Notes: generated by a model not told the origin, from the letters alone. DNA of 40,106 nucleotides from Actinomycetes bacterium (GCA_023460175.1 JAEWRC010000185.1:1-40106); one strand, 5' to 3'; shown: positions 7,541 through 16,009, counted from the first letter of the stretch. Numbers and translations are program-made.

Positions 7541-9214
7541 ATGAGTACAGGAACACCGAACACGCAGCACCCTGTCGATAACGAAATCGACGACCTCCGA
7601 ACGGGATTCGTCCCCTTCCCGGCCGACCGGGCGGAAACCTACCGGCAGGCCGGATATTGGACCGATCAGCCGCTGGACACCCTGCTGAGCGAGGCCGCGG
7701 CCCGCTGGCCGCAACGGACCGCGATTGCTGACGCGGGCATCAGCTACACCTTCGCCGAACTCGACGCGCTGGCCGACCGGGCGGCTGCCGGCCTGACGGC
7801 CCGGGGCATCGCCCCGGGCGACCGAATCCTGCTGCAACTGCCCAACTCGTGCCGCTTCGCGGTGGCGCTGTTCGGTCTGCTGCGCGCCCGCGCTGTTCCG
7901 GTGATGTGCCTGACCGGTCACCGCACCGCCGAACTTGGCCATTTCGCCGAGGTCAGCGGCGCGGTCGGGATGGTGATCACCGATCGGGCCGGCGGGTTCG
8001 ACTTCCGCGACATGGCCCGCCGGCTGGTGGCCGAGCACCCGCGGCTGACCCACGTCCTGGTCGACGGCGAACCCGGCGATTTTCACTCGTGGACGGCGGT
8101 CACCGAGTATTCGGGACCGGTTTCCGAGCCCGCCGCGGTCGACGCGAGCCTGCCCGCGCTGCTGCTGGTCTCCGGCGGCACCACGGGTCTGCCCAAGCTC
8201 ATCCCCCGCACCCACAACGACTACCGCTACAACGCGATCGCCTGCGCCCAGGCCTACGGGATGACCGGCGACGACGTGTGCCTGGTGGCGCTGCCGGCCG
8301 GGCACAACTTCCCGTTGGCCTGCCCCGGCTTGCTGGGCTCGATGACCGTCGGCGCCACAACGGTTTTCACCGACGACCCGTCCCCCGAGGCCGCCTTCGC
8401 GCTGATCGACAAGTACCAGGTGACGCTCACCGGCCTGGTCAACGCGCTGGCCAAGCTGTGGGCGCAGGCCTGCGACTGGGAACCGGTGCTGCCGACGTCG
8501 CTGCGGGTGGTCCAGGTCGGCGGGTCCCGGATGATGCCCGACGAGGCGCGCTTCATCCGGGAGAACCTGTCCCCGGGCACCCAACAGATCTTCGGCATGG
8601 CCGAGGGCATGCTGAACTTCACCCGCCCGGGCGACCCGATCGACGTCGTCGACAACGTCCAGGGCCGGCCCATGTCACCGCACGACGAGATGAAGGTGGT
8701 CGACGACAACGGCGTCGAGGTGGCCCCCGGTGAAGAAGGGGAACTGCTGGTCCGCGGCCCCTACACGCTCAACGGCTACTACCGCGCCGACGAGGCCAAC
8801 GCCCGCTCCTTCAGCCCGGACGGCTTCTACCGCAGCGGGGACCGGGTGCGGATCTTCACCGACGGCCCGCGCGCCGGCTATGTGGAGGTCACCGGCCGCA
8901 TCAAGGACGTCATCCATCGCGGCGGGGAGACCGTGTCGGCCGCCGACCTCGAGGAACACCTGCACACCCACCCGAAGATCGCGGCCGCGGCCGCGGTGGC
9001 GCTGCCCGACGAATACCTCGGCGAAAAAATCTGCGCCGCGGTGGTTTTCAACGGACCGCCGATCACCCTGGCCGAACTCAACGGGTTCCTCGACGAGCGG
9101 GGAGTGTCCGCGCACACCAAGCCGGATCTGCTGGCCCCGATGCCGTCGCTGCCGAAGACCGCCGTCGGAAAGGTGGACAAGAAACAGATCATCGCCGCCC
9201 TGGTGGACACATGA
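7541..9214 (+). CDS. mbtA: MbtA, aryl-acid AMP ligase loading MbtB
   Basis: This 557-residue enzyme of the adenylate-forming family activates an aryl acid as its AMP ester and transfers it to the MbtB aryl carrier domain. It shows the A3 loop VSGGTTGLPK (about residue 210), the aryl-acid A-domain signature GHNFPL (about 247-252, whose Asn contacts the ortho hydroxyl in relatives such as DhbE), the GYYRADE/YRSGDR region, and the A10 motif TAVGKVDKKQ with the catalytic Lys. Length is close to M. tuberculosis MbtA (565). In M. tuberculosis the substrate is salicylate. The 6-methylsalicylate synthase gene directly downstream suggests that 6-methylsalicylate is used here; the pocket was not modelled. 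Confidence 0.94.
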   Translation: MSTGTPNTQHPVDNEIDDLRTGFVPFPADRAETYRQAGYWTDQPLDTLLSEAAARWPQRTAIADAGISYTFAELDALADRAAAGLTARGIAPGDRILLQLPNSCRFAVALFGLLRARAVPVMCLTGHRTAELGHFAEVSGAVGMVITDRAGGFDFRDMARRLVAEHPRLTHVLVDGEPGDFHSWTAVTEYSGPVSEPAAVDASLPALLLVSGGTTGLPKLIPRTHNDYRYNAIACAQAYGMTGDDVCLVALPAGHNFPLACPGLLGSMTVGATTVFTDDPSPEAAFALIDKYQVTLTGLVNALAKLWAQACDWEPVLPTSLRVVQVGGSRMMPDEARFIRENLSPGTQQIFGMAEGMLNFTRPGDPIDVVDNVQGRPMSPHDEMKVVDDNGVEVAPGEEGELLVRGPYTLNGYYRADEANARSFSPDGFYRSGDRVRIFTDGPRAGYVEVTGRIKDVIHRGGETVSAADLEEHLHTHPKIAAAAAVALPDEYLGEKICAAVVFNGPPITLAELNGFLDERGVSAHTKPDLLAPMPSLPKTAVGKVDKKQIIAALVDT

Positions 9215-9274
9215 GACACCGGACGCCCGCACCGCATGGATGTAGCCCCCAATTCGACGGGTCGACATGCCAAG

Positions 9275-9296
9275 ATCGACCTCGGGCGAGGTCGAT
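9275..9296. promoter_or_regulatory. Perfect 10-base dyad between mbtA and the polyketide synthase gene
   Basis: ATCGACCTCG and CGAGGTCGAT form perfect 10-base arms around two bases. The dyad sits in the 126-base gap after mbtA, 44 bases before the synthase ATG. No T-run follows, so a classical terminator is unlikely. It could be an operator for a dedicated regulator or a processing/attenuation hairpin. It has no resemblance to the IdeR box. Confidence 0.45.
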
Positions 9297-9340
9297 TCGG
9301 CCTGCTCAAAACCCCTTGGCGCACTTGGACTCTCACTGAC

Positions 9341-12300
9341 ATGAACACGAACGGCCAGAAACACGAAGCGTTTTCACAGCCAACTGTGAGCGACGCCACC
9401 CCGGAACCGATCGCGATCGTCGGCATCGGCTGTCGGCTCGCCGGCGACCTCACCACCGTCGCGCAGTTCTGGCAGTTCCTGCTCGACGGGCGCAGTGCCG
9501 TGCGGGAGGTGCCCAGCGAGCGCTGGGAGCCCTACCTGCGGCGCGATCCGCGCAACGCCGCCGTGCTCGGCGAGACCACCACGCTGGGCACGTTCATCGA
9601 CGACCTGCCGGGCTTCGACGCCGAGTTCTTCGGGGTCTCGCCGCGCGAGGCCGAGTTGATGGACCCCCAGCAGCGACTGGCCCTCGAGGTCAGCTGGGAG
9701 GCCCTCGAACACGCCGGGGTGCCGCCCCGGGCACTGGCCGGCTCCGACACCGCGGTCCTGATGGGCGTCAACTCCGACGACTACGGCAAGTTGCTGATGG
9801 AGGACCTGCCCGGCATCGAGGCGTGGACCGGGATCGGCACCTCGCTGTGCGGCATCGCCAACCGGGTCTCCCACCTGCTGGATCTGCGCGGACCCAGCGT
9901 GGCGTTGGACGCGGCGTGCGCGGCCTCGCTGGTCGCCGTGCACCAGGCCTGCCAGTTGCTGCGCGCCGGCGAGACCTCGCTGGCGCTGGCCGGCGGCGTC
10001 AGCGCGCTGATCGGGCCCGGGCTGACCCGGGTGCTCGACCAGGCCGGCGCCACCGCCCCCGACGGCCGCTGCAAGACCTTCGACGCCGCGGCCGACGGCT
10101 ACGGGCGCGGCGAGGGTGCGGCCGTGGTCGTGCTCAAGCGGCTCGCCGACGCCGAGCGCGACGGCGACCGGGTGCTGGCCGTGGTCCGCGGCGGCGCGGT
10201 GGCCCAGGACGGTCGGACCGTCGGGATCATGTCCCCCAACGGCGCCGCGCAGGCCGACCTGTTCCGGCTGACCTGCCGGACCGCCGGGATCGACCCCGCC
10301 AGCGTCGACTTCATCGAGGCGCACGGCACCGGCACCCCCACCGGCGATCCCGTCGAGGTGGGCGCGCTGGCCGAGGTGTACGGCGCGGCGCGCCCCCAGG
10401 GCGACCCCGCGCGCATCGGTTCGGTCAAGCCCAACACCGGCCACCTCGAGGGCGGCGCCGGGGCCGTCGGCCTGATCAAGGCCGTGCTGGCCCTGCACCA
10501 CGAGACCATTCCGCCGACCGTCGGCATCCAGACGCTGACCCCCGCGGTGGACTGGGCCGCCACCGGCCTGCGGGTGCCCACCGAGGTCGAGGCCTGGCCG
10601 CGCCGCGCGGATCGCCCGCGGCGCGCCGCGGTCTGCAGCTACGGCTACGGCGGCACCATCGCCCACGTGCTGCTCGAGGAGGCACCCGCCGCCGCGACCC
10701 CGTCGGCTGACGACGTCGCGGGACCGATCGCGGTGCCGATCTCCGCGCGCTCGCAGCCGCGCCTGGTCGCCCAGGCCGCGGCGCTGGCCACCCATCTCGA
10801 CGAGCACCCGCTGGAGGTTTCGGAGGTGGCCGCCGCGCTGTGGGCGCGCCGCTCCCACGAACCCGTGCGGGCCGCCGTCATCGCCGAGGACCGCGCGCAG
10901 TTGGTGGCCGGGTTGCAGGCCCTCGCCAACGACGTCCGCGACCCGGCCGTCGTCGTCGCCCACGTGCTGCCGCAGGCCGACGACGGTGCGGTCTGGGTGT
11001 TCTCCGGGCACGGCTCGCACTGGCCGGAGATGGGCCGCGAACTGCTGGCCACCGAACCCGCCTTCGCCGCGGTCATCGACGAGATCGATCCGATCTTCGG
11101 CGCCGAGCTGGGCTTTTCCGCGCGCACCGCGCTGAGCACCGGGGAGCTGGGCGGCACCGATCAGGTCCAGGCGTTGACCTTCGCCATGCAGGTCGGCCTG
11201 GCGGCCGTGCTGCGCGCGCGGGGGGTGCGCCCGGCCGCGGTGATCGGGCATTCGGTCGGCGAGGTCGCCGCCTGCGTGACCGCCGGGGTGTTCGACCTGG
11301 CCCAGGGTGCCGCGGTGGCGTGCTACCGGGCCCGCGGCTTCCGCGCCGTGCTGGGCCAGGGGGCCATGGCGCTGGTGCAATTGCCGTTCGACGAGGCGGT
11401 GCGCCGCCTCGTCGAGCGCACCGACGTCGTCGCGGCCATCAGTTCCTCACCGATGTCCACCGTCATCTCCGGGCGCCAGGCCGCCGTCGAACAGATCGCC
11501 GCCGACTGGACCGAGGCCGGCGTGATGGTGCGCCGGGTCAAGACCGACGTCGCCTTCCACAGCCCGGCCATGGACGCGCTGACCGGCGAACTCGGCCGGC
11601 TCACCGGCGCCTTGGCGCCGTCGCGACCCGCGCGGGTGCCGCTGTACACCACCGCGCTGGCCGACCCGCGCTCGACGGTGGCCCGCGGCCCCGACTACTG
11701 GGTGGCCAACCTGCGGGACCGGGTGCGCTTCGCCGAGGCGGTCACCGCGGCCGCCGAGGACGGCCATCGCCTGTTCCTGGAGGTCTCCGCGCACCCGGTG
11801 GTGTCGCATTCGGTCGTAGAAACGTTGCTGCACTTGGGAATCGACGAGCACGCCGCCGTCGGTGTCCTGCGCCGCGAGCAACCTCCCATTCGGAGCATCG
11901 CCGCGGCCGTGGCCGCGCTGCACTGCCACGGCGCCCCGGTGGACCACGGCGCAGCAGCGCGCCCGTGGGCCCCCGATCTGCCCGGCACCCAGTGGCAGCA
12001 CCGGCACTTCTGGCGCACGCCGAGCGCTCCCCCGGGCGGGCGCGGCCTGCACGATGTGCACAGCCACACCCTGCTGGGCGGTCCGCTGGAGGTCTCCGGC
12101 GGCGTGCCGGCCCGGGTGTGGGAGACCCGCCTCGACATGGCGACGCGGCCCTACCCCGCCAACCATCCGGTGCAGGGCACCGAGATCATCCCGGCGGCCG
12201 TGCTGCTCAACACCTTTCACACCGCGGCCGGTGGCGCCATCACCGATGTGCACCTGCGCACGCCGGTGGCCCCGGCGCGCACCCGCGACCTGCAGGTGGT

Positions 12301-14518
12301 GCTGCAGGATCAGGCGCTGAGCATCGCCAGCCGCCTCGTCGACGAGGACGAATCCGGCGTCGGCGGCTGGCTGACGCACTCCACCGCGCTGGTCGCGGCC
12401 GACCCGCATCCCGAGGTCGCCCCGCTCGACGAGCACGCCGCCCGGGCCCGCTGCGGCACCGAATTGCCACCGGACTACGTGGTGGAGCGCCTCGCGACGC
12501 TCGGCGTGGCCGAGATGGGCTTCGGCTGGCAGGTGGTGGATCTGCGCCAGGGCGACGGCGAATTCCTCGCGCAGGTGCGGGCCAATCCCGACGGCTCCCG
12601 GCCGGACACCTGGGCCGGCCTGCTCGACGCGGCCACCTCGGTGGCCTCCACCGTGTTCGACGGGCCGCCCCGGCTGCGCATGCCGGCGCGCATCGAGCGG
12701 GTGAGCATCCTTGCCGCACCGTCGGATTCGGTGCTGCTGCAGGTGCAGCGCCGGCCCGGAACCACCTGCACCGACGTGCTCATCGCCGACCTGACCGGCA
12801 CCCCGCTGGTGCTGCTCAGCGGCATGGCGTTCGAGGAACTCGAGAACACCGCCGGTGATGTCAATCGCGTGCTGCACCAGGTCAATTGGCACCCCACGGA
12901 GTACGCCGAGCAGGCCCGGCCGGCGCATGTGGCACTGGTCGGCGGCGACGCCGAGACGCTCGACTGGTGCCGCCGCGACCTCGCCGCCGCGCGGGTGAGC
13001 ACCAGCGTGCACGCCGAGCCGGCCGAGATCCCGGCCGACCTGGGCGCCGACGCCGTCGTGCTGGTACTGCCCGACGCCGACCACAGCGCCCTCGCCGCGG
13101 TGGACACCGTGCTGGAAACCCTGAAGCACCTGCTGGACAAGGGCATCGACGCGCGATTGTGGGCGCTGACCCAGCGCGTGCACGAGGGCTGCGGTTTCGA
13201 CCGCTCGCCGCTGTGGGGCATGTCGCGGGTGGCCACCACCGAGCATCCGCAGCTGTGGGGCGGCGTGCTCGACGTCGCCGAGCAGCACCTGCCGCTGGGG
13301 GCACTGGCCACCCTGCCCGGCCACGCCGTGGTGGTGGTGCGCGACGGGGTGGCGCTGACCGCGCGGCTGGGCCACCTCGAGTCTGCGACCGGTACGCCGA
13401 TGGAATGCTCACCGGCGGGCAGCTACCTGATCACCGGTGGCACTGGCGTGTTGGGCCTGCGGATGGCCGAACGGCTGGCCGACCTCGGGGCCCGCCGCCT
13501 GGTGCTGCTGTCGCGCTCCGGGCTACCGGCGCGCGCCACCTGGGACACCGCGGACAACCAGCAGCAGATCCGCGCCGTTGCCGCGCTCGAGGAACGCGGG
13601 GTCTCGGTGCACGTCGCCGCGTTGGACATCGCCGCCGACGGTGCGGCCGATCAACTGCGCGCGCTGCTGGCCGAGCTGCCGCCGGTGCGCGGGGTCGTGC
13701 ACGCCGCGGGCGTGGAAGCCGGTGTGTTCCTGGCGAACACGACGATCGACGAGATCGCCACGACCATGCATCCCAAGGTCGACGGCGCGCTGGCCCTGCA
13801 CGAGGTGTTCCCGCCCGGGCAACTGGACTGGATGGTGCTGTTCTCCTCGTGCGGCTATCTGGCCGGCTTCCCGGGACAGGGCGCCTACGCCTGCGGCAAC
13901 GCGTTCCTGGACGCGCTGGCCCGGCATCGCCGCGAACTCGGCGACGCCACCACCAGCGTGGCCTGGACCGCCTGGCGGGGGCTGGGCATGGGTTCGGACT
14001 CCGGATTCGTTGCGGCCCAACTCGACGCGCTGGGCATGGACACCATCGGCGCCGACGACGCGATGCGCGCGCTGGATGTGGCGATGCGCTCGGGGCAGGC
14101 GAACCCGGTGGTGCTGCCGGTGCTGCCGGACGCGGTGGCGGTGCCGATCCTGGCCGACGTGGCGGCCGCCGCGGTCGCCGAATCCGCCGCCGCCGGCGAG
14201 GCCCCCACCGGACCCGTCGGGCCCGGCGACATGGACACCCCGGAATGGGTTGCCGAACAAGTGCTCTCGGCGGTGGCGGGCGAACTCGGGCTGCCCGCCG
14301 ACAGCGTCGACACCCGGCTGCCGCTGGTCGAGATCGGCGTGGATTCGATCATGACGGTGTCGTTGCGGCGGCAGTTGGAGAAGCAGACCGGCCTGTCGCT
14401 GCCGCCGACGCTGCTGTGGGAACATCCTACGGCCGCGGCGGTGACCGCCCGCATCATCGAACTGCTCGATGACGAGATCTCGTCGGCGACCGCCGAAGAG
14501 GGCGTCTCGGTCTCCTGA
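9341..14518 (+). CDS. 6-methylsalicylic acid synthase-type iterative polyketide synthase
   Basis: This 1725-residue type I PKS has the domain order KS-AT-DH(TH)-KR-ACP and no thioesterase. The KS has DAACAAS (Cys near 192) and the stretch GPGLTRVLD...GYGRGEGAAVVVLKRL typical of fungal and bacterial 6-methylsalicylate synthases. The AT begins WVFSGHGSHWPEMG and has GHSVGE (Ser near 637). The DH/TH domain has HPVQGTEIIP, an intact HxxxGxxxxP (His near 942). The KR has GGTGVLG (near 1365), the catalytic Tyr in GAYACGN (near 1514) and the family motif WRGLGMG. The ACP has GVDSIM (Ser near 1668). Length matches the family (about 1700-1775). The intact KR argues against orsellinate. The enzyme would condense acetyl-CoA and three malonyl-CoA. 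The ATG at 9341 is preferred over 9236, because the extra 35 residues look non-coding. It follows mbtA by 126 bases on the same strand. Confidence 0.9.
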   Translation: MNTNGQKHEAFSQPTVSDATPEPIAIVGIGCRLAGDLTTVAQFWQFLLDGRSAVREVPSERWEPYLRRDPRNAAVLGETTTLGTFIDDLPGFDAEFFGVSPREAELMDPQQRLALEVSWEALEHAGVPPRALAGSDTAVLMGVNSDDYGKLLMEDLPGIEAWTGIGTSLCGIANRVSHLLDLRGPSVALDAACAASLVAVHQACQLLRAGETSLALAGGVSALIGPGLTRVLDQAGATAPDGRCKTFDAAADGYGRGEGAAVVVLKRLADAERDGDRVLAVVRGGAVAQDGRTVGIMSPNGAAQADLFRLTCRTAGIDPASVDFIEAHGTGTPTGDPVEVGALAEVYGAARPQGDPARIGSVKPNTGHLEGGAGAVGLIKAVLALHHETIPPTVGIQTLTPAVDWAATGLRVPTEVEAWPRRADRPRRAAVCSYGYGGTIAHVLLEEAPAAATPSADDVAGPIAVPISARSQPRLVAQAAALATHLDEHPLEVSEVAAALWARRSHEPVRAAVIAEDRAQLVAGLQALANDVRDPAVVVAHVLPQADDGAVWVFSGHGSHWPEMGRELLATEPAFAAVIDEIDPIFGAELGFSARTALSTGELGGTDQVQALTFAMQVGLAAVLRARGVRPAAVIGHSVGEVAACVTAGVFDLAQGAAVACYRARGFRAVLGQGAMALVQLPFDEAVRRLVERTDVVAAISSSPMSTVISGRQAAVEQIAADWTEAGVMVRRVKTDVAFHSPAMDALTGELGRLTGALAPSRPARVPLYTTALADPRSTVARGPDYWVANLRDRVRFAEAVTAAAEDGHRLFLEVSAHPVVSHSVVETLLHLGIDEHAAVGVLRREQPPIRSIAAAVAALHCHGAPVDHGAAARPWAPDLPGTQWQHRHFWRTPSAPPGGRGLHDVHSHTLLGGPLEVSGGVPARVWETRLDMATRPYPANHPVQGTEIIPAAVLLNTFHTAAGGAITDVHLRTPVAPARTRDLQVVLQDQALSIASRLVDEDESGVGGWLTHSTALVAADPHPEVAPLDEHAARARCGTELPPDYVVERLATLGVAEMGFGWQVVDLRQGDGEFLAQVRANPDGSRPDTWAGLLDAATSVASTVFDGPPRLRMPARIERVSILAAPSDSVLLQVQRRPGTTCTDVLIADLTGTPLVLLSGMAFEELENTAGDVNRVLHQVNWHPTEYAEQARPAHVALVGGDAETLDWCRRDLAAARVSTSVHAEPAEIPADLGADAVVLVLPDADHSALAAVDTVLETLKHLLDKGIDARLWALTQRVHEGCGFDRSPLWGMSRVATTEHPQLWGGVLDVAEQHLPLGALATLPGHAVVVVRDGVALTARLGHLESATGTPMECSPAGSYLITGGTGVLGLRMAERLADLGARRLVLLSRSGLPARATWDTADNQQQIRAVAALEERGVSVHVAALDIAADGAADQLRALLAELPPVRGVVHAAGVEAGVFLANTTIDEIATTMHPKVDGALALHEVFPPGQLDWMVLFSSCGYLAGFPGQGAYACGNAFLDALARHRRELGDATTSVAWTAWRGLGMGSDSGFVAAQLDALGMDTIGADDAMRALDVAMRSGQANPVVLPVLPDAVAVPILADVAAAAVAESAAAGEAPTGPVGPGDMDTPEWVAEQVLSAVAGELGLPADSVDTRLPLVEIGVDSIMTVSLRRQLEKQTGLSLPPTLLWEHPTAAAVTARIIELLDDEISSATAEEGVSVS

Positions 14519-14519
14519 C

Positions 14520-15695
14520 TCAGTCCGACAGCAGGTCGCGCACCACGCCGTCGGCGAGCAGCCGGCCGCGGTCGGTCAGCCGCAGGCGCGTGCCCGCCTC
14601 GGTCAGCAGGCCGTCGGCCACGGCGGCGCGGGCGCGCTCACGTTCGTCGTCGTCGAGCAGCGCCAGCGGCAGACCGGTGCGCATCCGGATCTGCAGCAGC
14701 ACGTCCTCGACGTGCCGGTCCCGCTCGTCGAGCACCTCGAAGCCCGCGATCGGCAACGCGCCGTCGGTCAGGGTCTGCGCATAAGCGTTGGGGTGCTTGG
14801 CATTCCACCACCGGGTATCGCCGACGAAGCCGTGCGCACCCGGCCCGGCGCCCCACCACTGGCCGCCGCCCCAGTAGCCCAGGTTGTGCCGGCACTCCGC
14901 ACCCGGGCGGCTCCAGTTGGACACCTCGTACCACTGCAGGCCGGACTGGGCCAGCCAGCCGTCGAGCAGTTCGTAACGCCGGGCCAACACGTCGTCGTCG
15001 GGGGCCGGCAGTTCCCCGCGGCGCACCCGGCGCGCCAGCGCGGTGCCGTCCTCGACCACCAGCGCGTAGGCCGACAGGTGATCGATGCCGGCATCCAGCG
15101 CCGCGGCCACCGACCGGCGCAGGTCGTCGTCGGTCTCGCCGGGCGTGCCGTAGATGAGGTCCAGGTTGACGTGGTCGAAGCCCGCGGCCCGGGCCTCGCG
15201 GGCGGCGTCCAGCGCCCGGCCCGGGGAGTGCACCCGGTCCAGCACCCGCAGCACCGCCGGGGCCACCGACTGCATGCCGAGCGAGACGCGGGTGAACCCG
15301 GCGCCGCGGATGGCGGCGAAGAACTCCGGCGAGGTCGACTCGGGGTTGGCCTCGGTGGTGACCTCGACGTCGTCGGCCAGGGTGAACTCGGCGCGGATCG
15401 CGTCGAGCACCGCGACCAGCCCGGCACCGCCCAGCAGCGACGGGGTCCCGCCGCCGACGAACACCGTGTCGACCGCCGGACCGGGCAGCCGGCGCGCGGC
15501 GAGCGCCAACTCGACGCGCAGCGCCTCGAGCCAGCCCTCGGGCGTCGCACCCCCGAGTTCGCCCGGCGTGTAGGTGTTGAAGTCGCAGTAGCCGCAGCGC
15601 GTCGCGCAGAACGGTACGTGCACGTAGATGCCGAACGAGCCGCCGCGAGTCAGCTCGAACTCGGGCGAGGGGATCTGCAGCGCCCGCATCGTCAT
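14520..15695 (-). CDS. hemW: HemW-type radical SAM heme chaperone (HemN-like)
   Basis: This is a radical SAM protein of about 391 residues. CATRCGYC near the N-terminus gives the CxxxCxxC motif for the 4Fe-4S cluster, preceded by GIYVHVPF. HNLGYW gives the HNxxYW motif of HemW, which distinguishes it from true coproporphyrinogen dehydrogenase HemN. The length agrees with the M. tuberculosis homologue Rv2388c, annotated hemN. HemW proteins bind heme and are thought to deliver it. The start is ATG at 15695, with a second ATG at 15689; the upstream extension of the frame overlaps the nirA leader and is rejected. The gene converges with the polyketide synthase gene, with one base between the stops. 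Confidence 0.88.
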   Translation of the reverse strand: MTMRALQIPSPEFELTRGGSFGIYVHVPFCATRCGYCDFNTYTPGELGGATPEGWLEALRVELALAARRLPGPAVDTVFVGGGTPSLLGGAGLVAVLDAIRAEFTLADDVEVTTEANPESTSPEFFAAIRGAGFTRVSLGMQSVAPAVLRVLDRVHSPGRALDAAREARAAGFDHVNLDLIYGTPGETDDDLRRSVAAALDAGIDHLSAYALVVEDGTALARRVRRGELPAPDDDVLARRYELLDGWLAQSGLQWYEVSNWSRPGAECRHNLGYWGGGQWWGAGPGAHGFVGDTRWWNAKHPNAYAQTLTDGALPIAGFEVLDERDRHVEDVLLQIRMRTGLPLALLDDDERERARAAVADGLLTEAGTRLRLTDRGRLLADGVVRDLLSD

Positions 15696-15777
15696 GATGG
15701 CCAGTGTCCCAGACGATGGGTTTCGTTCACCGCGAGCGGAAATCTGGCCTGATTGGGAGGTCACGGGTGGTTCATGG

Positions 15778-15783
15778 CAGAAT
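15778..15783 (+). promoter_or_regulatory. Probable -10 element of the nirA leader transcript
   Basis: CAGAAT lies six bases before the GTG at 15790, so transcription would begin at or next to that G and give a leaderless mRNA. The first base departs from TANNNT. No good -35 is seen, which is common in mycobacteria. Confidence 0.45.
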
Positions 15784-15789
15784 GGCCGC

Positions 15790-15885
15790 GTGACCGCCGT
15801 ACGCAGCTTGACCCACCGAGTTTCTCTGGTGGCGCGTCGGCATGTCGATTTCAAGCGCGTTTGCACCTGTTCTTGTCTGCCGTAA
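15790..15885 (+). CDS. Leaderless poly-cysteine leader peptide upstream of nirA (31 aa)
   Basis: The GTG at 15790 opens a 31-codon frame ending RVCTCSCLP, with Cys codons TGC, TGT and TGT at codons 25, 27 and 29, and a TAA stop. There is no ribosome binding site, and a -10-like CAGAAT sits just before it, as expected for a leaderless transcript. Short leaderless frames with C-terminal Cys clusters upstream of sulfur genes are known in mycobacteria as cysteine-responsive attenuators. When cysteinyl-tRNA is short, ribosomes stall at the Cys codons and the downstream operon is expressed. The peptide itself is probably unimportant; it is the act of translation that senses cysteine. The frame is open further upstream but shows no coding character there. 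Confidence 0.8.
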   Translation: MTAVRSLTHRVSLVARRHVDFKRVCTCSCLP

Positions 15886-15908
15886 CGCGCTGACTTCGGA
15901 AGCCCTGC

Positions 15909-16004
15909 CCACCTGTACGTACAGCTGGCCACCGGACCTGCGCTGCCGGAACAGCCACCGGTAGATGTGCGCACACCGATCGCCAGCTCCTTGATATGAG
16001 GAGC
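15909..16004 (+). promoter_or_regulatory. Cysteine attenuator RNA switch sequestering the nirA ribosome binding site
   Basis: Four segments can pair in competing ways. Segment 1 (15909-15916) pairs with segment 2 (15921-15928) around the palindrome CTGTACGTACAG. Segment 3 (GCTCCT, 15986-15991) pairs with segment 4 (AGGAGC, 15999-16004), which contains the nirA Shine-Dalgarno. Alternatively AGCTGGC in segment 2 (15923-15929) pairs perfectly with GCCAGCT (15982-15988) of segment 3, which would free the Shine-Dalgarno. The pairings were found by eye; the logic of the switch is inference. Confidence 0.6.
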
Positions 16005-16009
16005 CTCAA

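Noticed and set aside
9236..9340. Upstream ATG extending the polyketide synthase by 35 residues
   Set aside because: The extension has no family similarity and would translate the 9275-9296 dyad; the ATG at 9341 fits the family start better, although neither has a strong ribosome binding site.
9341..14518. Polyketide synthase as a mycocerosic-acid or other mycobacterial lipid PKS
   Set aside because: No enoyl reductase, and the KS, DH/TH, KR and ACP motifs follow 6-methylsalicylate synthases rather than lipid PKSs.
9341..14518. Polyketide synthase as an orsellinic acid synthase
   Set aside because: Orsellinate synthases lack a KR; here GGTGVLG and the catalytic Tyr region are intact.
15628..15789. 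Upstream extension of the nirA leader frame
   Set aside because: No start with a ribosome binding site, it overlaps hemW antisense, and the -10 element next to GTG 15790 explains the start.
15696..15974. N-terminal extension of HemW by about 93 residues
   Set aside because: It has no radical SAM family similarity and lies opposite the nirA leader and poly-cysteine frame.
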